A stretch of DNA of 64,000 bases from Amycolatopsis granulosa (GCF_011758745.1 NZ_JAANOV010000001.1:5559990-5623989), one strand, 5' to 3'; shown: positions 1 to 11,932, counted from the stretch's first letter. Notes: generated by a model not told the origin, from the sequence alone. Made by a program: numbers and translations.

Positions 1-762
1 CGGCTGGTAGACGTGCGACAGCTTGCTCGCCGCCGTCCGGTCGAGCAGCCACAACGTGCGCCGCCGCCCCTGGGCACCAGCCACGGGCAGCTGGACCTCT
101 CCCGCGCCGGACAGGGCCAGCGCCACCGCGTCGGCCTTCGCCTCGCCCGTGGTCATCAGCCAAACGTCGTGCGCGCGGCGGATCGCGGGCAGGGTCAGCG
201 ACACCCGCGTCGGCGGCGGCTTCGGGCAGTTCCGCACCGCCACGACGCTGCGCTCCGTCTCGTACACCGCGGGCGACTCGGGGAACACCGACGCGGTGTG
301 CCCCTCGCCGCCGAGGCCGAGCAGGCAGATGTCGAACGACGGCACGTCGCCGTGGTCCTCCGGCCGCGCGTTGTCCGCCAGCACCCGCGCGTAGGCGGCC
401 GCGGCCGCGTCCACGTCGTCGCCGAACTCGCCGTCCGACGGCGCCATCGCGTGCACCCGCTCCGGGTCGACGGGCACGTGGTCCAGCAGCGCCGCACGCG
501 CCTGCTTCTCGTTGCGCTCGTCGTCGTCCGCGGGCACGAACCGCTCGTCGCCCCAGTAGATGTCGAGCCGGGACCAGTCCACCGCGTCCCGGGCGGGGGA
601 GCGGCGCAACTGCTCCAGCACCGCGATCCCGGTACCGCCGCCGGTCAGCACCAGCGAAGCCGAACCCTTTGCGGCCTGCAGGTCCACCAGGCGCGTCACC
701 AGCCGGGCCGCCGCCGCGGCCGCGAGCAGCTCGCCGCTCGCGTACACCACGACCTCCGCCAT
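1..762 (-). CDS. pgl: 6-phosphogluconolactonase, 3' end cut by window edge
   Basis: Hydrolyses 6-phosphogluconolactone in the oxidative pentose phosphate pathway (cytosol). The visible 254 residues show the family's N-terminal LVLTGGGTG phosphate loop (about residues 37-45), the WGDERFVP motif near residue 74 and the LLGLGGEGHTASVFP active-site stretch about midway. The stop codon lies beyond base 1; the family is usually about 250 residues, so only a few codons should be missing. The ATG at 762 shares one base with the opcA stop (TGATG), implying translational coupling in the tkt-tal-pgi-zwf-opcA-pgl operon. Mycobacterial literature calls it devB. Identification is firm. Confidence 0.93.
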   Translation of the reverse strand, partial: MAEVVVYASGELLAAAAAARLVTRLVDLQAAKGSASLVLTGGGTGIAVLEQLRRSPARDAVDWSRLDIYWGDERFVPADDDERNEKQARAALLDHVPVDPERVHAMAPSDGEFGDDVDAAAAAYARVLADNARPEDHGDVPSFDICLLGLGGEGHTASVFPESPAVYETERSVVAVRNCPKPPPTRVSLTLPAIRRAHDVWLMTTGEAKADAVALALSGAGEVQLPVAGAQGRRRTLWLLDRTAASKLSHVYQP

Positions 763-1781
763 CAGGCGCTCGCCTCCGACTTCACCGACTTCACCGACTG
801 CGCCGACTTCACCGGCTTCACCGGCTTCTTCGCGGCGGGCTTCTTCCTGGTGGCGCCCGCCGACCCGCCGGACAGCTTGTCCAGGCCCTGCAACGCCGCC
901 TCGTACACCTCGTCCGGGTCGAGCCGCCGCAGCTCCTCGATCAGGCAGTCCTTGGTGTTGCGCCGGTGCAGCGCGATCCGCCGGGTGGGCTGGTCCGGCT
1001 GCATCAGCGTGCCGACCTTGCCGTCCGGCCGGTGCAGGGCGATCGCGCCCGACCGCCGCTCCATCTCCACGGACACGATGCCCTGCGCGGTGGTCGTCTT
1101 CACCCGGCGCACCGGCACCTTCAGGTACTCGGCCAGCCAGCCTGCCAGCAGCTCGGTGGACGGCGAATCCGCCTCGCCGGTCACCGTCGCGCCGGTGATC
1201 TTCTCGTAGGGCGGCAGATCCAGCGCGGCCACCAGCTGGGCCCGCCAGTTCGTCAGTCGCGTCCAGGCCAGGTCCGTGTCGCCCGGCACGTACGACTTCC
1301 GCCGCGCCGACAACGCCCTGATCGGGTTGCGCTCCGCCGCCGAGTCGGTGATCCGGCGCTGCGCCAGCTGCCCGATCGGGTCCTCCGCCGGCACCTTCGG
1401 CCCGGAACTGGGCCACCACGCCACGATCGGCGCGTCGGGCAGCAGCAGCGGGATCACCGCGCTCTGACCCTGCGAGGCCAGCGGGCCGTACAGCCGCAGG
1501 ATGATGACCTCGCTCGCGCCGGCGTCGCCGCCGACGCGGATCTGCGCGTCGATCCGGGCCGCGGCCGTGCGCGAACCGCGGGCCAGCACGATCACCCGGC
1601 ACGGGTGCTCGCGGCTGGCCTCGTTGGCCGCGTCGATGTGCTCCTCCAGGTGCTCGCCGTCGTCGTCGACGATCACCAGCGTCAGCACGCGGCCCAGCGC
1701 GACGGCGCCGCCGCGCTCGCGCAGCTCGACCATCTTCCGGTTGACCTGCGAGGTCGTGGTCGAGGGCAGGTCGATGATCAC
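762..1781 (-). CDS. opcA: OpcA, glucose-6-phosphate dehydrogenase assembly protein
   Basis: OpcA is the partner or allosteric assembly factor of Zwf in cyanobacteria and actinobacteria; it has no catalysis of its own. The 339-residue product begins MIIDLPSTTTSQVNRKM and has the conserved central stretch LLPDAPIVAWWP. I place the start at the GTG at 1781, which overlaps the zwf stop as GTGA. The last about 30 residues form a Lys-rich low-complexity tail (KKPAAKKPVKPVKSAQSVKS) encoded by near-tandem 9-bp units at about 780-830; the conserved domain ends before it. Position between zwf and pgl is the classical actinobacterial order. Confidence 0.93.
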   Translation of the reverse strand: MIIDLPSTTTSQVNRKMVELRERGGAVALGRVLTLVIVDDDGEHLEEHIDAANEASREHPCRVIVLARGSRTAAARIDAQIRVGGDAGASEVIILRLYGPLASQGQSAVIPLLLPDAPIVAWWPSSGPKVPAEDPIGQLAQRRITDSAAERNPIRALSARRKSYVPGDTDLAWTRLTNWRAQLVAALDLPPYEKITGATVTGEADSPSTELLAGWLAEYLKVPVRRVKTTTAQGIVSVEMERRSGAIALHRPDGKVGTLMQPDQPTRRIALHRRNTKDCLIEELRRLDPDEVYEAALQGLDKLSGGSAGATRKKPAAKKPVKPVKSAQSVKSVKSEASA

Positions 1782-3310
1782 GGGCGCCTCCAGTTCCGGC
1801 CGCTGCGCTGCAGGACCTCGTCCGCGGACTGCGGGCCCCACGTGCCCGGGGGATAGGGCTCCGGCGCGCCGTGCTTCGCCCAGAACTCCAGGATCGGGTC
1901 CAGGATCCGCCAGGACAGCTCGACCTCTTCGTTGACCGGGAACAACGAAGGCTCGCCGAGCAGCACGTCCAGGATCAGCCGCTCGTAGGCCTCCGGCGAG
2001 GACTCGGTGAACGCGTGCCCGTAGCCGAAGTCCATCGTGACGTCGCGGACCTCCATCGTGGTGCCCGGCACCTTCGAGCCGAACCGCAGCGTCACGCCCT
2101 CGTCCGGCTGCACCCGGATCACCAGGGCGTTCTGCCCCAGCTCCTCGGTGGAGGTGTAGTCGAACGGCAGGTGCGGTGCGCGCTTGAACACCACCGCGAT
2201 CTCGGTGACCCGCCGGCCCAGCCGCTTGCCGGTGCGCAGGTAGAACGGCACCCCGGCCCAGCGGCGGTTCTGCACCTCCAGCGACACCGCGGCGTAGGTC
2301 TCGGTGGTCGAGTCCTTGGCGAACCCGGCCTCCTGCAGCAGGCCCGGCACCTTCTTGCCGCCCTGCCAGCCACCGGTGTACTGGCCGCGCGCCGTGGTCT
2401 CGGCGAACGGCTCCATCGGCTTGGTGGCCCGCAGCACCTTGATCTTCTCCGCCCGCAGCGCCCTCGGCTCGAACGACAGCGGCTCCTCCATCGCGGTGAA
2501 CGCGAGCAGCTGGAGGAGGTGGTTCTGGATCACGTCGCGCGCCGCGCCGATGCCGTCGTAGTAGCCGGCGCGGCCGCCGAGGCCGATGTCCTCGGCCATG
2601 GTGATCTGCACGTGGTCGACGTAGTTGGCGTTCCAGATCGGCTCGAACAGCTGGTTGGCGAAGCGCAGCGCGAGAATGTTCTGGACGGTCTCCTTGCCGA
2701 GGTAGTGGTCGATGCGGAACACCGACTCCTCGGGGAAGACGTCGTTGACGATCGCGTTGAGCTCCTTGGCGCTCGCCAGGTCGTGCCCGAACGGCTTCTC
2801 GATGACCACCCGCCGCCACGACTCGTCGTCGGACTGCGCGAGCCCGGACCGCGCCAGCTGCTTGGTCACCACCGGGAACGCGCCCGGCGGGATCGACAGG
2901 TAGAACGCGGTGTTGCCGCCGGTGCCGCGTTCGGCGTCCAGCTCGCGCACGGTCTGCGCGAGCCGGTCGAACGCGTCGTCGTCGTCGAAGGTGCCCTGCA
3001 CGAAGCGGATGCCCTCGGCGAGCCGGTTCCACACCGACTCCCGGAACGGGGTGCGCGCGTGCTCGGCCACCGCGTCGTGCACGAGCTGCCCGAAGTCCTC
3101 GTCCTCCCAGTCCCGCCGGGCGAAGCCGACCAGGGAGAACCCGGCCGGCAGCAGCCCGCGGTTGGCGAGGTCGTAGATCGCCGGCATCAGCTTCTTGCGC
3201 GACAGGTCACCCGTGACGCCGAAGATCACCAGGCTGGACGGCCCGGCGATGCGCGGCAACCGCTTGTCGCGGGGATCCCGCAACGGGTTGGTCCACCCCT
3301 TGCTGCTCAT
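1778..3310 (-). CDS. zwf: glucose-6-phosphate dehydrogenase
   Basis: Oxidises glucose 6-phosphate to 6-phosphogluconolactone with NADP+ (cytosolic). The 510-residue product has the Rossmann motif GVTGDLS at 31-37, EKPFG at 171-175 and the substrate-binding signature RIDHYLGKETVQNI at 199-212, all intact. Length is normal. The open frame continues upstream, but the ATG at 3310 (MSSKGWTNPLRDP) is preferred because GAGG lies about 7 nt upstream and homologues begin there. About 73 bp separate it from pgi, the only sizeable gap in the operon; it overlaps opcA by 4 bp. Confidence 0.96.
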   Translation of the reverse strand: MSSKGWTNPLRDPRDKRLPRIAGPSSLVIFGVTGDLSRKKLMPAIYDLANRGLLPAGFSLVGFARRDWEDEDFGQLVHDAVAEHARTPFRESVWNRLAEGIRFVQGTFDDDDAFDRLAQTVRELDAERGTGGNTAFYLSIPPGAFPVVTKQLARSGLAQSDDESWRRVVIEKPFGHDLASAKELNAIVNDVFPEESVFRIDHYLGKETVQNILALRFANQLFEPIWNANYVDHVQITMAEDIGLGGRAGYYDGIGAARDVIQNHLLQLLAFTAMEEPLSFEPRALRAEKIKVLRATKPMEPFAETTARGQYTGGWQGGKKVPGLLQEAGFAKDSTTETYAAVSLEVQNRRWAGVPFYLRTGKRLGRRVTEIAVVFKRAPHLPFDYTSTEELGQNALVIRVQPDEGVTLRFGSKVPGTTMEVRDVTMDFGYGHAFTESSPEAYERLILDVLLGEPSLFPVNEEVELSWRILDPILEFWAKHGAPEPYPPGTWGPQSADEVLQRSGRNWRRP

Positions 3311-3383
3311 CGCACCGCCTCGACGCGCTCGGCGGACCGGGGTACCAGCACTGCTGTGGTGAACGGTCCGGTCACAAGCTCCC

Positions 3384-5000
3384 TCACTGAGCCTCCTGTA
3401 CGGCACGCATGAGCTGGGCCAGGCCCGCGGCCCGGTCGGTCAGGTGCAGCCGCAGCATCGGGCGGCCGTGCTCGGTGAGCACCTGGCCGTCGCCGAGCGC
3501 CTGCGCGTGCTGCAACTGGCCCAGCGTGTAGGGCCGGTCCGGCACGTCCAGGTCGTGCTCGCCGGCCCCGGTGATCTGCAGGAAGATGCCGTTCTGGTGG
3601 CCGCCCTTGTGGTACTGGCCGGTCGAGTGCAGGAACCGCGGCCCCCACCCGAAGGTGGTCTGCAGCCCGGTCCGCTTCGCCAGCTCCGGCCGCAGCAGCG
3701 CGGCCGAGGCGTCGTCGAGCCGGTCCAGGTAGGCCTGCACCGCGAGGTAGCCGCCCTCCGGCGCGGTCGCCAGGAACTCCCGCAGCACATCCGCCAGCGA
3801 GCCGTCGCCGGACACCCCGGCCGGCGCGAAGATCTCCACCGCGTCGTCGGTCGCGCTCGGCGTCTCGCCGCCGGAGAGTTTCGACGGGTCGTCCAGCAGC
3901 ACCCGCGCGGCCTTCTTCGCGGCCTCCACGTCCGGCTGGTCGAACGGGTTGATCTTCAGCAGTCGCCCGGCGATCGCCGTGGCGAACTCCCACAGCAGGA
4001 ACTGCGCGCCCAGCGAGCCGGTGGTGGACACCTTGGCGTTGCCGGTGTCCGGGCCGATCGCCACCGGCGTCGCGTCGGCCTTGGCGTCGGCGAAACCGGG
4101 TGCGGCCGGGCCGTCCACGGCCACCGGCAGCAGTCCGGTGCCGAGCTTGCCGGTGGACTCGGCGATCAGCTGCTCCGCCCAGTCGGCGAAGCCGGTGATG
4201 CCCGAGCCGGTGTCGGCCAGCACGACCTTCTCCGCGCCGGCGTTGTGCGCGGCGCCCCACGCGGCGGCCAGCTGGAGGGCCGGGTTGTCGGGGCTGTCGG
4301 AACCGAGCACCTGCGCGGCGGCCGCGGCCTGGTCGAGCAGCCGGGCGATGTCCGCGCCGGCCAGCCCGGCGGGCACCAGCCCGAACGCGGTGAGCGCCGA
4401 GTAGCGCCCGCCCACGTGCGGGTCGGCGAGGAACACCTTGCGGTACCCCTCCTTCTCGGCCAGCTCCGCCAGCGGCGAGCCCGGGTCGGTGACCACGACG
4501 ATCCGCCGCGCGCCGTCGATCCCGTTCTCGGCGAACGCCTTCGCGAAGATCCGGCGGTGGCTGTCGGTCTCCACCGTGCCGCCGGACTTCGACGAGACCA
4601 CCAGCACCGTGCGCTGGAGGTCGCCGGCGAGGGCGTCGGCGACCTGGCCCGGGTCGGTGGTGTCCAGCACCGTCAGCGCCACGTGCTCGGTCGCCGCGAT
4701 GACCTCCGGGGCGAGCGAGGAGCCGCCCATCCCGGCGAGGACGATCCGGTCCACGCCCTCGCTGCGCAACTCCTCGCGCAGTGCCTCGATCTCACCGATC
4801 AGCGGCCGCGACGACTTGTGCAGCGTGGTCCAGGACAGCCGGATCGACGCCTCGGGCTCGGCGTCGGGACCCCACAGCGTGGGGTCCTGCGCCGCGACCT
4901 TGGAGGCGACCTGGTCGGCGACGAGCTGGTCGACCAGGGGAGCGGCCTGCGCGGCCAGCTCCCCGTCGCTGATCGTGACCGTCAGTCGTTCCCCCACCAC
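3384..5000 (-). CDS. pgi: glucose-6-phosphate isomerase
   Basis: Interconverts glucose 6-phosphate and fructose 6-phosphate, linking the pentose phosphate operon to glycolysis. The 538-residue product has two SIS domains: the first contains GMGGSSLAPEV (about 90-100) and VVSSKSGGTVETD (about 134-146), which bind sugar phosphate; near the C-terminus GQYHKGGHQNGIFLQITG carries the conserved His/Lys region. It starts at a GTG at 5000, only 4 bp after the tal stop. As I recall, the mycobacterial operon lacks pgi at this position, so its presence between tal and zwf is a lineage feature. Confidence 0.92.
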   Translation of the reverse strand: MVGERLTVTISDGELAAQAAPLVDQLVADQVASKVAAQDPTLWGPDAEPEASIRLSWTTLHKSSRPLIGEIEALREELRSEGVDRIVLAGMGGSSLAPEVIAATEHVALTVLDTTDPGQVADALAGDLQRTVLVVSSKSGGTVETDSHRRIFAKAFAENGIDGARRIVVVTDPGSPLAELAEKEGYRKVFLADPHVGGRYSALTAFGLVPAGLAGADIARLLDQAAAAAQVLGSDSPDNPALQLAAAWGAAHNAGAEKVVLADTGSGITGFADWAEQLIAESTGKLGTGLLPVAVDGPAAPGFADAKADATPVAIGPDTGNAKVSTTGSLGAQFLLWEFATAIAGRLLKINPFDQPDVEAAKKAARVLLDDPSKLSGGETPSATDDAVEIFAPAGVSGDGSLADVLREFLATAPEGGYLAVQAYLDRLDDASAALLRPELAKRTGLQTTFGWGPRFLHSTGQYHKGGHQNGIFLQITGAGEHDLDVPDRPYTLGQLQHAQALGDGQVLTEHGRPMLRLHLTDRAAGLAQLMRAVQEAQ

Positions 5001-5004
5001 GGCG

Positions 5005-6114
5005 TCAGCCCTTCGCCTTCTCGAGCTGGCCGGTGACCGTCTCGAGCAGCTCGGCCCAGGACTTGTCGAACTTGTCGACGCCCTCGTTCTCCAGGGTCAG
5101 GAAGACGTCGGTGATGTCGATGCCCACCGCGGCGAGCTGGTCGAACACCTCCTGCGCCTGCGCGCCGGTCCCGGTGACCTTGTCGCCCTCGATCCGCGCG
5201 TGGTCGGCGACGGCGTCCAGCGTCTTCTCCGGCATGGTGTTGACCGTGCCGGCGACCACCAGCTGGTCGACGTAGCGGGTGTCGGAGTAGGACGGGTCCT
5301 TCACCCCGGTGGAGGCCCACAGCGGCCGCTGCGGCCGGGCGCCCGCCGCGGCCAGCGCCTGCCAGCGGTCGGTGGCGAAGAGCTCCTCGTAGGCGGCGAA
5401 GGCCAGCCGGGCGTTGGCGATGGCGGCCTCGCCGCGCAGCGCCTTGGCCTCGTCGGTGCCGATCGCGTCCAGCCGCTTGTCCACCTCGGTGTCCACCCGG
5501 GACACGAAGAACGACGCGACCGACTCGATCGTGGCGAGGTCGTGGCCGTTGGCCTTGGCCTGCTCCAGGCCGGCGAAGAAGGCCTCGATCACCTTGCGGT
5601 ACCGCTCCACGGAGAAGATCAGCGTGACGTTGACGCTGATGCCCTCGGCGAGGGTCTTGGTGATCGCCGGCAGGCCCTCCTCGGTCGCCGGGATCTTGAC
5701 GAAGATGTTCGGCCGGTCGACCGTCTTCCACAGGTCCTGCGCCTCGGCGGCCGTCTTGTCCGCGTCACGCGCCAGGCGCGGGTCGACCTCGATCGACACG
5801 CGGCCGTCCACGCCGTTGGTGCGGGTGTAGATGTCGCGGAACAGGTCCGCGGCGTTGCGCACGTCGGTGGTGGTCAGCTCGCGGACGACGGCGTGCACGT
5901 CGGCGCCGCGGGCGGCGAGCTCGCGGACCTGCTCGTCGTAGGACTCGCCCTGCGACAGGGCGTTGGCGAAGATCGTCGGGTTCGTGGTGACGCCGACGAC
6001 GTGCCGGTCGCGGATGAGGCCGGCCAGGTTGCCGGAGTTCAGCCGCTCACGGGACAGGTCGTCGAGCCAGATGGACACGCCGGCCTGGGACAGTTGAGCA
6101 AGGTTGTCGCTCAT
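5005..6114 (-). CDS. tal: transaldolase
   Basis: Transfers a dihydroxyacetone unit between sugar phosphates in the non-oxidative pentose phosphate pathway. The 369-residue product has the TIM-barrel transaldolase signatures [13 protein letters not shown] at about 41-53 and [12 protein letters not shown] at about 136-147. Lys140 of the latter is the expected Schiff-base lysine. Length matches actinobacterial long-type transaldolases. The ATG is at 6114, 21 bp after the tkt stop; pgi follows after 4 bp. Confidence 0.96.
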   Translation of the reverse strand: MSDNLAQLSQAGVSIWLDDLSRERLNSGNLAGLIRDRHVVGVTTNPTIFANALSQGESYDEQVRELAARGADVHAVVRELTTTDVRNAADLFRDIYTRTNGVDGRVSIEVDPRLARDADKTAAEAQDLWKTVDRPNIFVKIPATEEGLPAITKTLAEGISVNVTLIFSVERYRKVIEAFFAGLEQAKANGHDLATIESVASFFVSRVDTEVDKRLDAIGTDEAKALRGEAAIANARLAFAAYEELFATDRWQALAAAGARPQRPLWASTGVKDPSYSDTRYVDQLVVAGTVNTMPEKTLDAVADHARIEGDKVTGTGAQAQEVFDQLAAVGIDITDVFLTLENEGVDKFDKSWAELLETVTGQLEKAKG

Positions 6115-6135
6115 GACTTCATCCCCTTCGGATGA

Positions 6136-8241
<2,106 letters not shown>

Positions 8242-8558
8242 TGAACTCGAACTCCCCGTCCTTCTCGGTGACATCTCTTCTGTTGGTGGGGGTCTTCGCG
8301 CGCGCAGGCTCCACTCATCTCAATCGATCCCGAAGAGCCGATATTCCTGCCAGCGGGCGTGCGCACGACCACAAGCGCAACCCCGGCGCCAGCCTAATGG
8401 GTCGGGTACCCGGCGGCCGCGGGGCCGACACACCCCGCAGTGCGCGCCCCCGCACACCCCTGCGCACCCCGGTGCACGCGGGGCCGCGGCCCGGCGATTA
8501 CGATCGGTTGTGGCACCGGGCCGTCCCGGCGCCCCCGAATCTGACTCAGGGAGCGGAA
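8242..8558. other. divergent intergenic region tkt / ctaB (317 bp)
   Basis: No convincing gene. It must hold the promoter of the minus-strand pentose phosphate operon and of ctaB on the plus strand. On the plus strand TACGAT (8499-8504) is a possible -10 for ctaB, without a recognisable -35. The middle part is very GC-rich and contains short inverted repeats without a T-run. No tRNA or riboswitch was recognised by eye. Confidence 0.4.
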
Positions 8559-9536
8559 TTGTCGTTGGTGAACGCTGCGCACGGGCGCAGTGACAGCACC
8601 AGCGCTGTCGACCCCGGAGGCGAGCGCCCGCGCGGTCTGCGGCGCGTGAGCCGGATCGCCGGCGCCTACGTCGCGCTGACCAAGCCACAGGTCATCGAGC
8701 TGCTGCTGGTCACCACCATCCCGGCGATGTTCCTCGCCGCGCGCACGATCCCGTCGCCGTGGCTGATGCTGGCGACACTGGTCGGCGGCACCATGGCCGC
8801 GGGCAGCGCGAACGCGTTGAACTGCGTGATCGACGCCGACATCGACAAGGTGATGAAGCGCACCAAGCGGCGCCCGCTGGTGCGCGACTCGGTGCCCCGG
8901 CGCAACGCGCTGGTGTTCGCCCTGGCGCTGGGGCTCGGGTCGTTCGCGATGCTGTACTTCACGGTGAACCTGCTGGCCGCTGTGCTGGCGATCGCCACGA
9001 TCCTGTTCTACATCCTCGTGTACACGCTGGTGCTCAAGCGGCGCACGGCGCAGAACGTGGTGTGGGGCGGCGCCGCCGGGTGCATGCCGGTGGTGATCGG
9101 CTGGGCCGCGGTCACCGGCACCGTGCAGTGGCCGGCGTTCGTGATGTTCGCGGTCATCTTCTTCTGGACGCCCCCGCACACCTGGGCGCTGGCGATGAAG
9201 TACCGCGACGACTACGAGCGCGCCGGCGTACCGATGCTGCCGGTGGTCGCCACCGCGGAGCACGTGGCCCGGCAGATCCTGATCTACTCGTGGGTCATGG
9301 TCGGCTGGACGCTGCTCCTGCTGCCCGCGACGAGCTGGCTGTACGCGGGCTTCGCGGTGCTGGCCGGGGCGTGGTTCCTCTTCTACGCGCACCGCCTGTA
9401 CTCGGCGGTCCGGCGCGGGGTGGAGACCAAGCCGATGGCCCTGTTCCACCGGTCGAACACCTACCTGATGATCCTGTTCTGCGCGCTCGCGGTCGACTCG
9501 GCGATCGGGCTGCCCGCCCTCGGCCTGCCGTTCTGA
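8559..9536 (+). CDS. ctaB: protoheme IX farnesyltransferase (haem O synthase)
   Basis: Membrane prenyltransferase that adds farnesyl to haem b to give haem O for cytochrome c oxidase. The 325-residue UbiA-type protein has about eight or nine hydrophobic segments, the [15 protein letters not shown] motif (about residues 88-102; N-x3-D-x3-D) and the second Asp-rich loop [15 protein letters not shown]. The start is taken as the TTG at 8559, 5 nt after GGAG; a GTG at 8568 is the alternative. Its downstream enzyme in the pathway, CtaA, is encoded at 31251-32225. Confidence 0.94.
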   Translation: MSLVNAAHGRSDSTSAVDPGGERPRGLRRVSRIAGAYVALTKPQVIELLLVTTIPAMFLAARTIPSPWLMLATLVGGTMAAGSANALNCVIDADIDKVMKRTKRRPLVRDSVPRRNALVFALALGLGSFAMLYFTVNLLAAVLAIATILFYILVYTLVLKRRTAQNVVWGGAAGCMPVVIGWAAVTGTVQWPAFVMFAVIFFWTPPHTWALAMKYRDDYERAGVPMLPVVATAEHVARQILIYSWVMVGWTLLLLPATSWLYAGFAVLAGAWFLFYAHRLYSAVRRGVETKPMALFHRSNTYLMILFCALAVDSAIGLPALGLPF

Positions 9537-9542
9537 CGCGGT

Positions 9543-9558
9543 CCGGGGAATTCCCCGG
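9543..9558. promoter_or_regulatory. 16-bp perfect palindrome upstream of helD
   Basis: The sequence CCGGGGAATTCCCCGG is a perfect palindrome without a loop, 7 bp after the ctaB stop and about 60 bp before helD. The absence of a loop and of a T-tract argues for a protein-binding site rather than a terminator. No binder can be named. Confidence 0.35.
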
Positions 9559-9616
9559 CGCCGGTCTTCGTTGGCTTCCTGGCCGACTTGTCCCCGAAGC
9601 CGAAAGCAGGTTGCTC

Positions 9617-11890
9617 TTGTCCGTGGCTGAGGACCGGGAACCACACCGCACCACCGACCTTCAGCACGAGCAGGACTACGTGTCCATGCTCTACCGCCGG
9701 CTCGACGCCGAGCGGGCGACCACCGAGCGCCGCCTGGACCGGGCGCTGCGCTCGCACGGCGAAACCCCGCAGGAGAGCGCCGAGCGCGACGCGGCCACCA
9801 GCCTGCACCACGAGCGCCTCGCGCAGCTCGGGTCCGTCGAGCAGGGCCTGTGCTTCGGCCGGCTCGACTTCCACGACGGCCACGCGCCCGCCTACATCGG
9901 GCGGATCGGGCTGTTCGACTCCGACGGCGACTACGAGCCGTTGCTGCTGGACTGGCGCGCCCCGGCCGCGCGGCCGTTCTACCTGGCCACCGCCGCCTCA
10001 CCGGAGGGTGTGCGGCGGCGGCGGCACATCCGCACGCTCAGCCGCAAGGTCGTCGGTCTCGACGACGAGATCCTCGACCTGCGGGCCGCCGACGGGCAGC
10101 AGGCCGACCTCGGGCTGGCCGGCGAGGCCGCCCTGCTGGCGGCGCTGGAGCGCAAGCGCACGGGTGAGATGGGCGACATCGTCGCCACCATCCAGGCCGA
10201 GCAGGACGACATCATCCGCGACGAGCTCGGTGGCGTCCTCGTCGTGCAGGGCGGGCCGGGCACCGGCAAGACCGCGGTCGCCCTGCACCGGGCGGCCTAC
10301 CTGCTCTACACCTATCGCCGGCAGCTCGCCTCGCGCGGCGTGCTCGTGATCGGCCCGAACAGCACCTTCCTGCGCTACATCGGCCAGGTCCTGCCGTCGC
10401 TGGGCGAGACCGGCGTGCTGCTGTCCACGATCGGGCAGCTGTTCCCCGGCGTCCGGGCGCGCGGCACGGACCGCCGCGAGGCCGCCGAGGTCAAGGGGCG
10501 CCCGGTCATGGTCGACGTGCTCGCCCGGGCCGTGGCCGACCGCCAGCGGGTGCCCGAGGACCGGTTCGCCGTCCAGTTCGACGACGACCTGCTGGTCCTG
10601 CGCCGCGAGGTCGTGGAGCGGGCGCGGGAGAAGGCCCGGCGCACCGGCCGGCCGCACAACGTGGCGCGCCGGGTGTTCGTCGAGGCCGTGCTCGACGCCC
10701 TGGTCGAGCGTGCCGCGGTCCGCATGGAGGTCGACCTGTTCGCCGGGGTGCCGGACATCCCGCTCGCCGCGGGGGAGACCGCCGGCGCGCAGGTGCTCGA
10801 CGCGCGGGACCGGATGGAGATCCGCACCGAGCTCGCCGGGTCCGCCACGGTGGCGGCCGCGCTCGACGAGCTGTGGCCCAAGCTCACCCCGCAGCGCCTG
10901 CTGCGCGACCTGCTCGGCGACGCGGACCGCCTGCGGTCGGCGTCGCAGGGGCTGCTCTCCGACGCCGACCGGGCGGCGGTGCAGCGGCCTGCGCGCTCGC
11001 CCTGGACCCCGGCCGACGTGCCGCTGCTCGACGAGCTGGCCGAGCTGCTCGGGGAGGACGACGACGCGGAGCGCGCCGCCCGCGAGCGCCGGGAGCGCGA
11101 GGAACGCGCCTACGCCGAGGGTGTGCTCGACATCATGGACCAGGACGAGGAAATCCTCGACGAGGACCAGATCCGCATCGCCGACGTCCTCGACGCCGAG
11201 CTGTTCGCCGAACGGCAGGAGCGCCGCAGCCGGCTCACCGCCGCCCAGCGCGCCGCGCGCGATCGCACCTGGACGTTCGGGTACGTCATCGTCGACGAGG
11301 CGCAGGAGCTGTCCGCGATGGACTGGCGGCTGCTGGCGCGCCGCTGCCCGACCCGGTCGATGACCGTGGTCGGCGACGTCGCGCAGACCGGTGCGCCCGG
11401 TGGCGCGTCGTCCTGGCAGGAGATGCTCGGCCGTCACGTCGGCGACCGGTGGCGGCTGCGCGAGCTGACGGTCAACTACCGCACCCCGGTGGAGATCATG
11501 AACGTCGCCGCCGGGGCGCTCCGCGAGGTCGATCCGGACCTGCGGGTACCGACGTCGGTGCGCGAGACCGGAGTTGAACCGTGGCGCGCGCCCCTCGGCG
11601 AGCGGCCGCTCGCGTCCGTGGTGGACGACGAGGTGGCGGCGGCGGACGGCGGCACCGTCGCGGTGCTGGCCCCCGCGGCCCGGCTGGACGCGGTCCGGTC
11701 CGAATTGGACGGTCACGGCGAGGCGGTGTCGGTGCTCACCGTCGCCGAGGCCAAGGGCCTGGAGTTCGACGGCGTCGTGGTGCTCGCGCCGGAGGACATC
11801 GTGGCCGAGTCGCCCCGCGGCTGGAACGACCTCTACGTCGCCTGCACACGCGCCACGCAGCGCCTCGGGATTCTTTACACGGAGCGGTAA
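9617..11890 (+). CDS. helD: HelD/HelR-type RNA polymerase recycling ATPase
   Basis: Superfamily-1 motor protein; actinobacterial HelD/HelR proteins remove stalled RNA polymerase from DNA and can protect it from rifamycins. The roughly 757-residue product opens with the HelD-type N-terminal segment EQDYVSMLYRRLDAERAT (coiled coil in the family), has Walker A GPGTGKT at about 213-219, Walker B VDEAQELS near 560 and helicase motif VNYRTPVEIM near the C-terminus. It lacks a UvrD-type accessory layout. The start is uncertain: TTG at 9617 with AGCAGG upstream, or GTG at 9623. It could also be called a UvrD/AAA family ATPase. Confidence 0.85.
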   Translation: MSVAEDREPHRTTDLQHEQDYVSMLYRRLDAERATTERRLDRALRSHGETPQESAERDAATSLHHERLAQLGSVEQGLCFGRLDFHDGHAPAYIGRIGLFDSDGDYEPLLLDWRAPAARPFYLATAASPEGVRRRRHIRTLSRKVVGLDDEILDLRAADGQQADLGLAGEAALLAALERKRTGEMGDIVATIQAEQDDIIRDELGGVLVVQGGPGTGKTAVALHRAAYLLYTYRRQLASRGVLVIGPNSTFLRYIGQVLPSLGETGVLLSTIGQLFPGVRARGTDRREAAEVKGRPVMVDVLARAVADRQRVPEDRFAVQFDDDLLVLRREVVERAREKARRTGRPHNVARRVFVEAVLDALVERAAVRMEVDLFAGVPDIPLAAGETAGAQVLDARDRMEIRTELAGSATVAAALDELWPKLTPQRLLRDLLGDADRLRSASQGLLSDADRAAVQRPARSPWTPADVPLLDELAELLGEDDDAERAARERREREERAYAEGVLDIMDQDEEILDEDQIRIADVLDAELFAERQERRSRLTAAQRAARDRTWTFGYVIVDEAQELSAMDWRLLARRCPTRSMTVVGDVAQTGAPGGASSWQEMLGRHVGDRWRLRELTVNYRTPVEIMNVAAGALREVDPDLRVPTSVRETGVEPWRAPLGERPLASVVDDEVAAADGGTVAVLAPAARLDAVRSELDGHGEAVSVLTVAEAKGLEFDGVVVLAPEDIVAESPRGWNDLYVACTRATQRLGILYTER

Positions 11891-11920
11891 CCCGCGGAAA
11901 CCGACTGGTCAGCGCCCGGT

Positions 11921-11926
11921 TAAGGT
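11921..11926 (+). promoter_or_regulatory. -10 element for the FKBP gene, possibly leaderless
   Basis: TAAGGT lies exactly 6 nt before the ATG at 11933, as expected if transcription begins at the start codon. AAGGTG within it could alternatively act as a weak Shine-Dalgarno. No clear -35. Confidence 0.4.
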
Positions 11927-11932
11927 GTCGCC

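Noticed and set aside
8759..9616. Extended 5' part of the open frame that contains helD
   Set aside because: Residues before the TTG at 9617 are out-of-frame ctaB sequence with Arg-rich composition. HelD similarity begins only after 9617.
9537..9616. Rifamycin-associated element upstream of helD
   Set aside because: The palindrome CCGGGGAATTCCCCGG does not match the element as I remember it, so no such claim is made.
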